Numbered from the stretch's first letter, positions 16,659 through 25,413 are shown. The stretch is 64,000 nt of DNA from an uncultured Flavobacteriales bacterium (GCA_903939755.1 CAJAII010000008.1:182797-246796), one strand, 5' to 3'. Program-made: numbers and translations. The notes: a model not told the origin generated them from the letters alone.

Positions 16659-17648
16659 TTAGATCCATAATTTTTTTTCAATTATATGACGAAAAGGGCT
16701 AGTCTTTAAAAGTAATATTCCATCTGGCCCAATTGAAATGTTTTCATAGTCAAATAAATCGTATTTTTTATTTTCAAATTCAATTTTAGATATTCCACGA
16801 TTAACTTGCTCAAAAATTTTAGAGTCAACGCCAAAGAAATATCTTGGATACATACGTTCAAATAATCTAAATCCAGAAAACCTGTTATTACCAATTTCTA
16901 CTTCCCAATATGTTTTTCTGAAATTATGTTTTTCTAAATTGAAAATTTGGTAATAATCTGATATAAATGCATCATGATTAAAATTAATATCAATGTTTTT
17001 TAAGTTACTATCAGGATCAATTATCGTACCTTTTATTGGGTTTTCCGATAAATCAAAGAAACATGCAGTCTTGGTCAAAGGCTTTCTACCATTAACTTGG
17101 TTAATTACAGAAACTTGATTGATTGCATGTTGTAAGACACTACCGTTAAAACCTGAGGAGTAGCCCTTTGCTTCCAGTATATGAACACCATTTCTAGCAA
17201 ATCCAATTAGGTCTGGTTCTTTTGGTTTTTTTTCAGAATTGTACAATTGGTGCTTTGGAACAAATTTTATATTTGATTCAATAAGACTTACATTATGTTT
17301 ATGATTTCCAAAGTTATCTACTTGATAACAGTCTAAGTATTTTTCAGCAAATAACTTAGTGAAAGCTTGACCAAAGAAATATGAAATAGTTCTCTGTTCA
17401 GAACTATCTAACAAATGAAAAATAGGTTTCAGTTGGAAGTAATTATTATATTTTTCAAGATAAGATTGTGTCCTAAAGTAAAGTTCTAGAAACCTGAAAA
17501 TTCCAAAATCTTGAATCGCATCTAATGTTTTAGGATAGCCTATAGTCATTGCAGCTCTTGCAATATCTAACTTACTTACGATCATATTCTGTTGACCGTT
17601 TATCTTATTATAACTATTAATAAATTTAGATATTTTCAATTCAATCAT
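16659..17648 (-). CDS. Putative PD-(D/E)XK nuclease-fold protein
   Basis: The 329-residue protein is not a family I recognise. Residues 144-162 read EPDLIGFARNGVHILEAKG, which fits the PD-(D/E)XK core with Asp146, Glu159 and Lys161. The region before is helical; the C-terminal half is mixed alpha/beta. It might be a restriction-like nuclease in a defence or conflict role. ATG 17648 is preferred to an in-frame TTG ten codons upstream. It follows the peptide operon in the same direction after a 168-bp gap that shows no terminator, so co-transcription is possible. Confidence 0.6.
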   Translation of the reverse strand: MIELKISKFINSYNKINGQQNMIVSKLDIARAAMTIGYPKTLDAIQDFGIFRFLELYFRTQSYLEKYNNYFQLKPIFHLLDSSEQRTISYFFGQAFTKLFAEKYLDCYQVDNFGNHKHNVSLIESNIKFVPKHQLYNSEKKPKEPDLIGFARNGVHILEAKGYSSGFNGSVLQHAINQVSVINQVNGRKPLTKTACFFDLSENPIKGTIIDPDSNLKNIDINFNHDAFISDYYQIFNLEKHNFRKTYWEVEIGNNRFSGFRLFERMYPRYFFGVDSKIFEQVNRGISKIEFENKKYDLFDYENISIGPDGILLLKTSPFRHIIEKKLWI

Positions 17649-17816
17649 ATAAGTATATTTTACTGTCGCTAATTTCAAAACATTATTACTGTTTTTATCA
17701 TATAGACATGATCATTGTTTTCGTTAGAAAATTTTAATTTTATAAATAATTCATTTTATGTGTATTAAGTAAAATAACTCTACAACACGATATTGAAACT
17801 ATTCTAGAGTTTTTTT

Positions 17817-19238
17817 TTAAAAGCTACCTTTAACCTTTAAATTTCTTTTTTCATTATTTCTATTAAATATCATTTGAATGGAGTACTCAAGAGCATCTTC
17901 AGACTTTATTTTTATATTAGGTTTTACACCATTATTTTCAATTCTATACCTGTCAGATGTGTAATAATCTGCAATTGGTATAAGTAAAGTCCAACCGTCT
18001 TTAACATCAATTACTGTTGAAGATAACATTTGTCCAGCGGTTTTCTCTCCAATTATAGTTGCTAAATTATTTTGTTTCAAAAAATAAACAATAGGTTCGG
18101 TTGCACTTGCGGAAAATTTATCAATTAATACAATGACATTACCATTGTAATTTAGATTTTTATCAGGCTCAACTTTACCAATTAATAATCCAGTATTAAT
18201 AATTTCATCTAAAAACTCTCTTAGAGAATTGCCTGTATAAGGTGATTTGTTTTTTAAGAATTCATTAGATGGAAGAATTTCATTATTATTGAAATACTTG
18301 TTTCCTACAAAAAAACCAGCATTTAAAGATTTTTTAATGAAATATGATGAAAGTGTCATAGAAGAATAGTCACCACCTCCGCATCCTCGCAAATCAATAA
18401 TCAAATTTGGAATTTTATTTTCAATGATAGAATCAAAAAAACTTCTAACAATATTTGAATCTTGTAATGCAAATCCTTCAAACTTTATGTAGCTAATTGT
18501 TGAATCAATTTTTTTTATTGTTACATAACTGCGATTATTTAACTGCTCAAGATCATTCCATGGGTTGTTTTTTAATATTCCAATATGTGATGTTTTAATA
18601 TTTTTAGATAAATTACTGAATCCAATAAAAAACTCTAAATCATCATGAGCATTATTTGAAACTTTATTTAATTTCCTGAAGAATTCTATCCATTCTTTTT
18701 CTTTTAGAATATGTGGATTATAAAAATTTTTTTCAAACGTTTTTTTTATGCTTGAGTCAAGATTTGAAAAATTATAATTAATTTGATTATAAGAAAACGG
18801 AGCGGCAGAAAAGCTATGACTTATTTTTTTATTTTTTCCGAATTTATCATCCCCTAAAGTACCTTGAATTTGATTATCAGAATAAATTGCATTTAAATAA
18901 TAGGCCATTTGAGGACCTATAAAAACTCCTCTAAGAGTGTCTCCTACGATTTGACCTTTTAAGACATGTACAAATGCACCATTTTTATATTGTTGTGTGA
19001 ATAGTTTTGCTAGAACAAACTGTTTATAACTAATAATGTCTTTAATTGCTTTTAGGCGCGATGACGCCTCAAAAGTACTATCCGTGTTTTGTTTAATATC
19101 AAGAAGAAATTCTATACTTCCAAAACCATCAATTTCAACATTAAACTTCCACTTATTTGTTAGTGAATAACTTTGAGTTTGACTAAAGCTGTACAAACTG
19201 AAAACTGAAAAAAAAAAAGTATAAAAATATTTTACCAT
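17817..19238 (-). CDS. Secreted S41-family (C-terminal processing) peptidase
   Basis: The 473-residue protein starts with a signal peptide (MVKYFYTFFFSVFSLYSFSQ). The C-terminal half is an S41 tail-specific protease domain: IIDLRGCGGGDY (about 280-290), FSASATEP with the candidate serine at 376 or 378, and GEKTAG with the catalytic lysine at 399. No PDZ domain is evident. S41 enzymes cut near C-termini in the periplasm. It is the last gene of a tight four-gene operon with the acyltransferase and two small peptides, 14 bp behind the former, so it may process or degrade these peptides after export. Confidence 0.85.
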   Translation of the reverse strand: MVKYFYTFFFSVFSLYSFSQTQSYSLTNKWKFNVEIDGFGSIEFLLDIKQNTDSTFEASSRLKAIKDIISYKQFVLAKLFTQQYKNGAFVHVLKGQIVGDTLRGVFIGPQMAYYLNAIYSDNQIQGTLGDDKFGKNKKISHSFSAAPFSYNQINYNFSNLDSSIKKTFEKNFYNPHILKEKEWIEFFRKLNKVSNNAHDDLEFFIGFSNLSKNIKTSHIGILKNNPWNDLEQLNNRSYVTIKKIDSTISYIKFEGFALQDSNIVRSFFDSIIENKIPNLIIDLRGCGGGDYSSMTLSSYFIKKSLNAGFFVGNKYFNNNEILPSNEFLKNKSPYTGNSLREFLDEIINTGLLIGKVEPDKNLNYNGNVIVLIDKFSASATEPIVYFLKQNNLATIIGEKTAGQMLSSTVIDVKDGWTLLIPIADYYTSDRYRIENNGVKPNIKIKSEDALEYSIQMIFNRNNEKRNLKVKGSF

Positions 19239-19252
19239 ATCATTTTAATTAG

Positions 19253-20422
19253 TTAATGTAATATTTTAAGTTCGATTAATTCTAAAATTGCTTTTTTCGT
19301 TACTTTAAAATTTTCAAAATTTAATTTTGAAAAACTAATAGGTTCTCTAAAAGAAGTCAATACATTATAAAATTGCTCGGAAATAATATGGATTTTAAGA
19401 TTATTCTTTTCAAATAGAATAAATTGTGAACCAAAATTCATAAGTTCATATTCTTCAAAATTAAATACCAATAGATTTTCATCTGGATTTAATAGATTCT
19501 TTTCTTCCTGAGCAGATATTTTTTCCTCATTTAGTTTTATGGATTTATGAACATACATCCAAGATTCCCATTGCTCTGGATATTTTTTTAAATAATCAGA
19601 GAGGATATCATACAACTTTTGGGTCGTCTTGTTACAATAATTCTCTTTATCAACATTTAAATCAACTTTTATTTCAGAATGAAAAATCACCTTTCTTTCC
19701 AACCAATTAGTCCGTAAAGAAACGACAGGAATAATCGGAACTCCAGATATATATGATAGATAGGCAATTCCTTTTCTAGCATAATATTGAGTATTCAGAA
19801 AATTTATTTTTACGAAATTATCTAAATTTGACAACTTACTTGTTACACCTGTATTCCCATCGATATAAAACAATAAGGTATAACCCATTTTTAGTTTTCT
19901 AATCGTTTGTAAACCAATTAATGGATTTTCTGCATCTAAAATTTCTAAATCTTTATTTTCGAAAAGCGAGTAAAAATTCCGTATTGATTTAAATATTTCT
20001 TTTGTCTTTTTTCCTTGATCTTTAATATATTGATTGTCTGTGACTAAACAAAAATCAATATCTTTAGATATTAATATTGAATTTAACAATCTATAGGAAC
20101 CTAAATGATAAGTACAAATAATAAATGGATTTCCTTCTTTAGCTTTACCTAAAACATTATCAGAATCAGAAATAATTGTGTCATTAATTAAGGATGGAAA
20201 CTCCTGATCAAATGCCGCCCACATTTGATGAAATTTCACTGTTTTACTAAAGTTAAAATGTTCACTGTTTGGTAATTCTGGATACATTTTAGAATAGCAA
20301 GCAGACATGAAATGATGTAATATTTCTAATCCTCCAATAGATTCAACATCCAAACTATCAACATTTTTCTTTGTTGATACAACCCAATCTAAATATTCAA
20401 AAGGGATATCAAATTTAGACAC
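19253..20422 (-). CDS. LpxL/HtrB-like acyltransferase with PqqD/RRE-like C-terminal domain
   Basis: Residues ~95-300 look like a lysophospholipid/lipid A acyltransferase: TYHLGSYR with His106, FYIDGNTG near 185, and a YARKGIAYLSYISGVPIIPVV block. The last ~73 residues (317-389) resemble the small winged PqqD fold that binds leader peptides: a beta-rich start (NFGSQFILFEKNN), an ISEQFYNVL helix and a final KKAILELIELKIL helix. The fusion and the 11-bp distance to two peptide genes suggest an enzyme that acylates or otherwise modifies those peptides. The start codon is GTG. The acyltransferase call is fairly firm; the RRE and substrate are inference. Confidence 0.65.
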   Translation of the reverse strand: MSKFDIPFEYLDWVVSTKKNVDSLDVESIGGLEILHHFMSACYSKMYPELPNSEHFNFSKTVKFHQMWAAFDQEFPSLINDTIISDSDNVLGKAKEGNPFIICTYHLGSYRLLNSILISKDIDFCLVTDNQYIKDQGKKTKEIFKSIRNFYSLFENKDLEILDAENPLIGLQTIRKLKMGYTLLFYIDGNTGVTSKLSNLDNFVKINFLNTQYYARKGIAYLSYISGVPIIPVVSLRTNWLERKVIFHSEIKVDLNVDKENYCNKTTQKLYDILSDYLKKYPEQWESWMYVHKSIKLNEEKISAQEEKNLLNPDENLLVFNFEEYELMNFGSQFILFEKNNLKIHIISEQFYNVLTSFREPISFSKLNFENFKVTKKAILELIELKILH

Positions 20423-20433
20423 AGTGGAACAAT

Positions 20434-20718
20434 TTAAATTCTTATAGAAATATTTTCTAAATCTATAGTTGTAAATTCACAATCGGCTTTTCCCTCTATG
20501 CAATTTTGGTTATAAATTTTGATATTTGTAGAAACTACTACAGTTCCTCCAGCGCACTTATTGACGCAAGAACCTGACGCTTTTTTTATTGACTCAACGT
20601 CACCCAAATCAATTTCTTCAAGACTTGTTTGAAACTGCTCAAGTGTCAAGCCATTTCCTAATTCATTAGTGAATGTAGATATAGTTGCACTTGAATTTTG
20701 AATAAAAATATCACCCAT
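20434..20718 (-). CDS. Small Cys-containing peptide 2, putative modified-peptide precursor
   Basis: The 94-residue peptide shares its first 26 residues almost completely with the peptide encoded just upstream (MGDIFIQNSSATISTFTNEL, then GNGLTL). The C-terminal half diverges but keeps four cysteines (51, 55, 73, 80) in a CxxxC...C...C pattern after a GS at 49-50. A conserved leader-like start with a variable core is the usual design of ribosomal peptide precursors. No signal peptide or lipobox is present. The downstream acyltransferase starts 11 bp later. Function is inferred from context only. Confidence 0.6.
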   Translation of the reverse strand: MGDIFIQNSSATISTFTNELGNGLTLEQFQTSLEEIDLGDVESIKKASGSCVNKCAGGTVVVSTNIKIYNQNCIEGKADCEFTTIDLENISIRI

Positions 20719-20729
20719 AGTATTAGAAA

Positions 20730-21011
20730 TTAACGAAGTTTTATTCCTTCTAAGTTTATTGTTTTAAATTCATTACAGTTACTTGTTCCATCCGAATTAC
20801 AACCTGCTTTTTGTAATTTCAAGCTAACATCAATTGTGAAATCGCGACACTTAGATTCACAAGAACCAACAGCTTTTTTTAAAGATTCAGCATCATTGAA
20901 ATCAATATTTTCAATGTTTTTTCGAAATTGATCAAGTGTCAAACCATTTCCTAATTCATTTGTAAACGTTGAAATTGTTGCGCTTGACTTTTGGATAAAA
21001 ATATCTCCCAT
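20730..21011 (-). CDS. Small Cys-containing peptide 1, putative modified-peptide precursor
   Basis: The 93-residue paralogue of the following gene has the same leader-like N-terminus (MGDIFIQKSSATISTFTNEL), an acidic middle (ENIDFNDAESLKK) and cysteines at 51, 55, 71 and 79. It is the first gene of the four-gene operon; the 11-bp gaps between the genes argue for one transcript. The upstream region holds a TAGTA palindrome pair at 21,178-21,213. The peptides could alternatively be structural or antitoxin-like proteins, but the acyltransferase with a leader-binding-like domain favours a precursor role. Confidence 0.6.
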   Translation of the reverse strand: MGDIFIQKSSATISTFTNELGNGLTLDQFRKNIENIDFNDAESLKKAVGSCESKCRDFTIDVSLKLQKAGCNSDGTSNCNEFKTINLEGIKLR

Positions 21012-21177
21012 TTTATATTAATTTAAATAAATAATTCACGCAAACATATTTCAAAAACCAATATGCTATTTTGGGTTGTTTTCGTATTTAGACAAGAAAA
21101 TCTAATTTGAATATTGCTGAAGCTTTTAATTTATTGAGTAAATAGGATTTTTTAATTTTCATTTAAATCAAAATATT

Positions 21178-21213
21178 TAGTACAAATACCAAAAAAAAAT
21201 AGAACAAGTACTA
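21178..21213. promoter_or_regulatory. Pair of TAGTA-N4-TACTA palindromes (locus 2)
   Basis: Sites at 21178-21191 (TACCA in the right arm, one mismatch) and 21200-21213 (TAGAA in the left arm, one mismatch), 22 bp apart, then a T-tract. They lie in the divergent region between the peptide operon and the 52-aa/GNAT pair. The rest of 21,012-21,464 is AT-rich and shows no gene. Confidence 0.7.
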
Positions 21214-21464
21214 TTTTTTGAGACGAATTATCAGGCTTAAATAATATATAAACCTGTTCAAAATTAAATCGGGTTCTATTTCGAAATTGAACGGCTCACT
21301 GTTTTCTAAAGTCATGGAGTTTAACAATGAAATAAGAAAATGAAAAATTACAAATCAATTATAATTGTTATTGAATGTTACTTTTACAAGAATAGTTCGT
21401 TTTATATTAAATTGAATAACTTTTTATTCATAAATTTGTTTTTAACTATTGAAATAAGCACCCC

Positions 21465-21623
21465 ATGGCAATTGCAATTAAAAGTATTCCAACCTTAACT
21501 GATAAAGTTGCTCAAAATTTTATTCGTAAGGCTGATGCTGCAACAAAAAAAAGAGGTTCTGTGGACTTTGGGAAACAAATTTCTTCTGCAAATAAAATTT
21601 TGGAAAAGGCTAAAATGAAGTAA
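21465..21623 (+). CDS. 52-aa protein, putative antitoxin partner of the GNAT gene
   Basis: The frame reads MAIAIKSIPTLTDKVAQNFI and ends ISSANKILEKAKMK. It is basic and helical, and seven bases separate it from the GNAT gene. Small proteins of this general look are frequent immediately upstream of toxin genes in Bacteroidota. Toxin-antitoxin function is inferred from size, spacing and order; no DNA-binding motif is obvious. Confidence 0.6.
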   Translation: MAIAIKSIPTLTDKVAQNFIRKADAATKKRGSVDFGKQISSANKILEKAKMK

Positions 21624-21630
21624 TTCCAAA

Positions 21631-22230
21631 ATGACTTTTTTAGAGAATTATTGCACATTTCAGCCTCTTTCTGAAGAATTAATCAACAATTGTAATCCTT
21701 TCATCTGTGATGATACAGATTTATGTGAGTTTTTTGCAAAAGACTTCATAAAATACAATGAAGATTTATTTGGGAAAACTTATTGTTTTACACTTGACAA
21801 TGATCCAAAAAAAATAGTTTGTGCCTTTACAATCGCAAACGATAGTATTAAAGCGCAATTAATGCCAAAATCGGATCGAAACAGGATAACACGTAAAGTA
21901 TCCAATAATAAGAGAGGCTTGAAAAGTTATCCGGCAGTTTTGATTGGTCGATTAGGAGTAAATATTGAATTTGAAGGAAAAGGAATCGGAAGAGAATTAA
22001 TGGAATTCATCAAATCGTGGTTCATCGACTCAAATAATAAAACAGGTTGCCGTTTTCTCGTAGTAGATTCATACAATAAAGAAAGACCAATAAGGTACTA
22101 TGAAAAAAATGGATTCAAATTCATTTTCGAAGATCAGGAAGAAGAAAAAAATTATTCCGGTATAATAACCGACGAACCCTTGAATACACGATTAATGTCA
22201 TTTGATTTAATCGTAATTTCCAGAAATTAA
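21631..22230 (+). CDS. GNAT-family N-acetyltransferase
   Basis: The 199-residue protein has the GNAT acetyl-CoA motif in RLGVNIEFEGKGIGRELMEFIKSW (pyrophosphate-binding loop EGKGIG) and the motif B region RFLVVDSYNKERPIRYYEKNGF. The layout resembles aminoacyl-tRNA-acetylating toxins (TacT/AtaT class), which also end with a YYEKxGF segment, but ordinary small-molecule acetyltransferases share it. The 52-aa gene in front supports the toxin reading. Two palindromes follow the stop codon. Confidence 0.8.
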   Translation: MTFLENYCTFQPLSEELINNCNPFICDDTDLCEFFAKDFIKYNEDLFGKTYCFTLDNDPKKIVCAFTIANDSIKAQLMPKSDRNRITRKVSNNKRGLKSYPAVLIGRLGVNIEFEGKGIGRELMEFIKSWFIDSNNKTGCRFLVVDSYNKERPIRYYEKNGFKFIFEDQEEEKNYSGIITDEPLNTRLMSFDLIVISRN

Positions 22231-22274
22231 ACCAATTGGAATTGGTAATATCGCGTATCGCGATATGCGATATT
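22231..22274. promoter_or_regulatory. Two adjacent palindromes behind the GNAT gene
   Basis: ACCAATT-GG-AATTGGT at 22231-22246 is followed directly by an AATATCGC...GCGATATT palindrome at 22247-22274 with one imperfect pair. No T-tract follows, so an intrinsic terminator is not obvious; a protein-binding site or mRNA-stabilising stem is as likely. Confidence 0.55.
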
Positions 22275-22341
22275 TAATAATCAGATATACCTTTCTAAAT
22301 CGTTAAGAATTCATTGATTAATTGAGCTTTAAATGAATTTT

Positions 22342-22470
22342 TTACTTACCCTTCGTATTCTTCTTCGTTGGCTTCGTTTTCCCCTTTTCCCAGGGTTCAT
22401 ACTTACTTCCATCTCTTTTACTATCTTGACCTTTCTTTTTAAGGTCGTCATTTCCATATTTCTTTGCCAT
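22342..22470 (-). CDS. 42-aa lysine-rich small protein
   Basis: ATG at 22470 opens a frame starting MAKKYGNDDLKKKGQDSKRD and ending KPTKKNTKGK. It is highly charged and probably disordered, and no family is recognised. Codon use is ordinary for the region, and A-rich sequence precedes the ATG, as at other starts here. Confidence 0.55.
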   Translation of the reverse strand: MAKKYGNDDLKKKGQDSKRDGSKYEPWEKGKTKPTKKNTKGK

Positions 22471-22524
22471 AACTTATTTTATTAGTATTAAATTTCTGAA
22501 ATAAAAGGAATGTATTGATTTTTC

Positions 22525-22640
22525 TGCAATCCGCAATCCGCAATCCGTAATTCGCAATCCCCACCGCCGAAGGCAGCCACGAAGTGAATCTTCAATCCGC
22601 AATCTGGAATCCGCAATCTGGAATCCGTAATCCACAATTT
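22525..22640. repeat. Short-period GCAATCC repeat cluster
   Basis: About a dozen variants of GCAATCC, GGAATCC and GTAATCC in tandem, interrupted by a short GC-richer stretch (ccgccgaaggcagccacgaa). It has no coding character. Such heptamer repeats are seen between genes in other Bacteroidota. It lies directly downstream of the response regulator gene that ends at 22,661. Confidence 0.75.
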
Positions 22641-22660
22641 AAAATCAACCCCAACTAATC

Positions 22661-23440
22661 CTAATCCCCCTCCTCAGACAAAAAATCCTGCAATCGTGAG
22701 CGTTTTCGTTCTTTCTTTTCAAGCGCAATAAGCTGCTCTTCCTCAGTAATTTCCTTATCCGTTCGCGCCTTGTACAAACCAAGTAAAGTACTCTTTCGAG
22801 CCAACTCCAGTGGATTTTTAGCACCGATACGCTTCAGCAAAGCCATACGAATCACATCAATCGATTTTTTGGATAAATTCATTCTTTCGGCAACTTCCTC
22901 ACTGGTCTTACCATCACAAATCAACTTCAAGACCAACATTTCACGAGCGTTTAATTGAAACCGTATCGAGTTATCATTAAACCTCAACTCTTGATCAATA
23001 TGACCAAATAAGGCAGCCTCAACCAACTCATTCGTATGATTACCCTTAAATTTCACATCAAACAGGGCATCCATCATTTCATCAAAGCAGCAATCCTTCT
23101 TCAAATAACTTCTCGCACCCTCGTGGAGCAATTCAGAGACAATCCAAGGGTCTTCGTGCATGCTTAAAATGATAGCCTTCGTTTCAGGATGATTCTGTCG
23201 CATTAACTTCAAGGTTTCCCTTCCATCCATAACGGGCATATCCAAATCAAGCAAAACAATATCTATTTCATATTGAGGTAGTTTTTGTAAAAACTCCTGA
23301 CCATTGGCAGCTTGAAAAGCAACAACAACTTGTTTTTCCTTTTTCAGCATAAAAACCAACGATTGCCTAACAACCGTATGGTCTTCAACCACTGCAACAC
23401 GAACAATATTCTCAGACCTGCGATATGCCGATTTACTCAT
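22661..23440 (-). CDS. Response regulator, NarL/LuxR family (RR1)
   Basis: The 259-residue protein has a receiver domain (VVEDHTVV, phospho-Asp65 in IVLLDLDMP), a LuxR helix-turn-helix (LNAREMLVLKLICDGKTSEE, RMNLSKKSIDVIRMALLKRIG) and a charged tail rich in Lys, Arg and Glu. It starts one base after the histidine kinase gene stops, so the two form a classical pair. RR2 at 25.4 kb is a paralogue with the same tail type. Targets may include the TAGTA palindromes, but nothing proves this. Confidence 0.93.
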   Translation of the reverse strand: MSKSAYRRSENIVRVAVVEDHTVVRQSLVFMLKKEKQVVVAFQAANGQEFLQKLPQYEIDIVLLDLDMPVMDGRETLKLMRQNHPETKAIILSMHEDPWIVSELLHEGARSYLKKDCCFDEMMDALFDVKFKGNHTNELVEAALFGHIDQELRFNDNSIRFQLNAREMLVLKLICDGKTSEEVAERMNLSKKSIDVIRMALLKRIGAKNPLELARKSTLLGLYKARTDKEITEEEQLIALEKKERKRSRLQDFLSEEGD

Positions 23441-23441
23441 C

Positions 23442-24260
23442 TTAAACGTGTTTTTCTTGATTGTTTAGTGGCATTGACAGCGAGATAGCCCCACCTTTAT
23501 TTTGACGTTTGTACTCCAATTCACCGGAAATAATTTTCAAACGCAAAGAAATTGATTCTAAACCCAAACCATCAGCTTTCTCAAGTAAATATTCATAATC
23601 AGCTTGAGTAATCGCCACCCCATCATGTTGTATAGTTAATACCAAATTCTCCTTTTGTTTTTCAAGAACCAATGAAACGGAATCAGGTCGCGCATGTTTC
23701 ATCAAATTGTTGAATAATTCAAGCACGATTGAGTAAAAATTAATTTCATGTTGCTGGTTAATTACTAAGTCACCAACAAGCTTGGATTCAAACGTACAAG
23801 AATTCCTAAGGGCTTTCTCCGTTTGTTCAACCAGCCGAGTAAGTGTTTTTACCAAGCCAAACTTAACTAAGAAATGAGGTATCATATTATGTGAAATGGA
23901 ACGAATTTTATCTACCGATTGTTCCAGAATCTCCAATGTAGAATCCAAATCATCTTTATAGTCGACCTTTTCTGGAACATGTTTAATTATACACTTCAAA
24001 TTACGATTCGCCATGGATAAGATAGAACCAACCTCATCATGCAGGTTTCTAGCTATTTTCCCTCGTTCTTGTTCCTGAGCTTGAACCACAGCTGCCATCT
24101 TTTCTAATTCTTTGTTTTTGAGTTCTAGTTTATATTCGTTAATCAATTCTATTTGTTTTTTCTTGTGTAATTGGATTAATGCAAATATAAGTAACCCTAT
24201 TCCTATGGAAAAAATCACAGCAGATATCACGACAAATATTACAAAATACTCTTTCTCCAT
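23442..24260 (-). CDS. Sensor histidine kinase (HisKA_3/HATPase)
   Basis: The 272-residue kinase has one N-terminal membrane helix (about 6-30), a coiled region, the HisKA_3 box ERGKIARNLHDEVGSIL with His74, and a HATPase domain (LFNNLMKHARPDSV, DGLGLESISLRL). There is no large sensor domain, so sensing may be through the membrane helix or a partner such as the multi-spanning membrane protein whose gene overlaps its start by 22 bp. It is the only kinase near RR1 and RR2 and may phosphorylate both. Confidence 0.92.
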   Translation of the reverse strand: MEKEYFVIFVVISAVIFSIGIGLLIFALIQLHKKKQIELINEYKLELKNKELEKMAAVVQAQEQERGKIARNLHDEVGSILSMANRNLKCIIKHVPEKVDYKDDLDSTLEILEQSVDKIRSISHNMIPHFLVKFGLVKTLTRLVEQTEKALRNSCTFESKLVGDLVINQQHEINFYSIVLELFNNLMKHARPDSVSLVLEKQKENLVLTIQHDGVAITQADYEYLLEKADGLGLESISLRLKIISGELEYKRQNKGGAISLSMPLNNQEKHV

Positions 24261-24871
24261 AATGGTATAATTAAAACCAAATTAAACACAATAGTAATTA
24301 TTATTGGAACAAACCATGTGTACTCATATATAATTTGATTGCTCCTCACAAGTTCTTCGAACAATGAAAAATAAAAAAATGAAAGTGAAGAAATAAAGAT
24401 TGCTAGAAAGAAGAAAAAATAATATTGATTTAAATTTATCAACTCATAATCATTCCTCAAAAGCTTGTAAATAGAGTATCCTGAGAGGAATGTTAATATA
24501 AACTTTAAGAATAAATTTGACCAGAAATTATTTTCAAAAGGGTATAACAACCCCTCTGTTACACATAAAACTATTGAAATTGAAAGAATTAGAGTTATTA
24601 AAACCCTATTCTTAACGTTAGTTAATTTATAAAAAATTATTGTAAAAGTAGATGATTCTATTAGCCCATAAATATGTAAAAGAAAGTAGTTGTTAATTTC
24701 AAATAAGCTTAAAATTAGGCTCGTAATATCAATTAAAAAGCTAAGAAAAAGAAATAATAAGAGAGGTTTCCATATTATGGATAACCTCTCTTTGCGGAAT
24801 ATAAAAACGGATATGACTGAAATTAATTCACTTATTAATGCTAAAAAAACAATTATAAAATAAAATGTCAT
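24239..24871 (-). CDS. Multi-spanning membrane protein, possible sensor partner
   Basis: The 210-residue protein is almost entirely hydrophobic, with about six or seven predicted membrane helices (FYFIIVFLALISELISVIS first, WFVPIIITIVFNLVLIIPLW last). No family is recognised. It sits between a small conserved orphan and the histidine kinase gene and overlaps the latter by 22 bp, so a role as membrane input module for the kinase is plausible. Confidence 0.75.
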   Translation of the reverse strand: MTFYFIIVFLALISELISVISVFIFRKERLSIIWKPLLLFLFLSFLIDITSLILSLFEINNYFLLHIYGLIESSTFTIIFYKLTNVKNRVLITLILSISIVLCVTEGLLYPFENNFWSNLFLKFILTFLSGYSIYKLLRNDYELINLNQYYFFFFLAIFISSLSFFYFSLFEELVRSNQIIYEYTWFVPIIITIVFNLVLIIPLWRKSIL

Positions 24872-24872
24872 T

Positions 24873-25187
24873 CTAACTATTCAATGAATTTCTACCCCCA
24901 CATCTCGGAGGACATAATATCATTCTTTCTAAAATCACTCCTGCTGTCATATCATTCTCATCGCTACCGGCTCCTACAGCAATTAGATTTTTCACACCAT
25001 CATCACCAATTCCGTAATAAAAGCGTATTCCCATACAACCCTTTTGGTTTAGTATTTTCATCAATTGATTTTTCCCAACAAACTGCCCAATAATTTCTCC
25101 GGCAGGAATTGTTTTTCGATAATTTGCTGTCCATCCGGAAGCTTCTGCTAGGGTAACTACAGAACCCTCATCTCCATTAAATGCCAT
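24873..25187 (-). CDS. Conserved orphan protein with GCMGIR motif
   Basis: The 104-residue protein starts MAFNGDEGSVVTLAEASGWT, contains KNQLMKILNQKGCMGIRFYY and ends with CPPRCGG. I know sequences of this type in many Bacteroidota genomes (Q.GC.GIR.Y followed by a glycine-rich turn and a C-terminal CP..C), but not a function. It is separated by one base from the membrane protein gene, so it is the first gene of the sensing operon and could be a signal, ligand or secreted partner. Confidence 0.7.
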   Translation of the reverse strand: MAFNGDEGSVVTLAEASGWTANYRKTIPAGEIIGQFVGKNQLMKILNQKGCMGIRFYYGIGDDGVKNLIAVGAGSDENDMTAGVILERMILCPPRCGGRNSLNS

Positions 25188-25314
25188 AATTATTAATTTT
25201 TAAAGTTTCTCAAAGTTAATTGTTGTTGGGTATGGTAAATTTGGCATTTTAAGTTGTAAAAACAACAACACCCCAAAAATACTGCAAAGCAAACTCTTTT
25301 TCATGTAAAAAAAA

Positions 25315-25374
25315 TAGTATTTGTACTATTATTTTATAGTATAAGTACTATTTTTTTGTTTGGTATAAGTACTA
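25315..25374. promoter_or_regulatory. Three TAGTA-N4-TACTA palindromes (locus 3)
   Basis: Sites at 25315-25328 (spacer TTTG), 25337-25350 (TAAG) and 25361-25374 (left arm TGGTA), spaced 22 and 24 bp. They lie between RR2 and the sensing operon, 128 bp upstream of the latter's start. Confidence 0.85.
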
Positions 25375-25413
25375 AAAAGAAGCATTTTAAGACTTCAAAA
25401 GTCGAATAAATAA

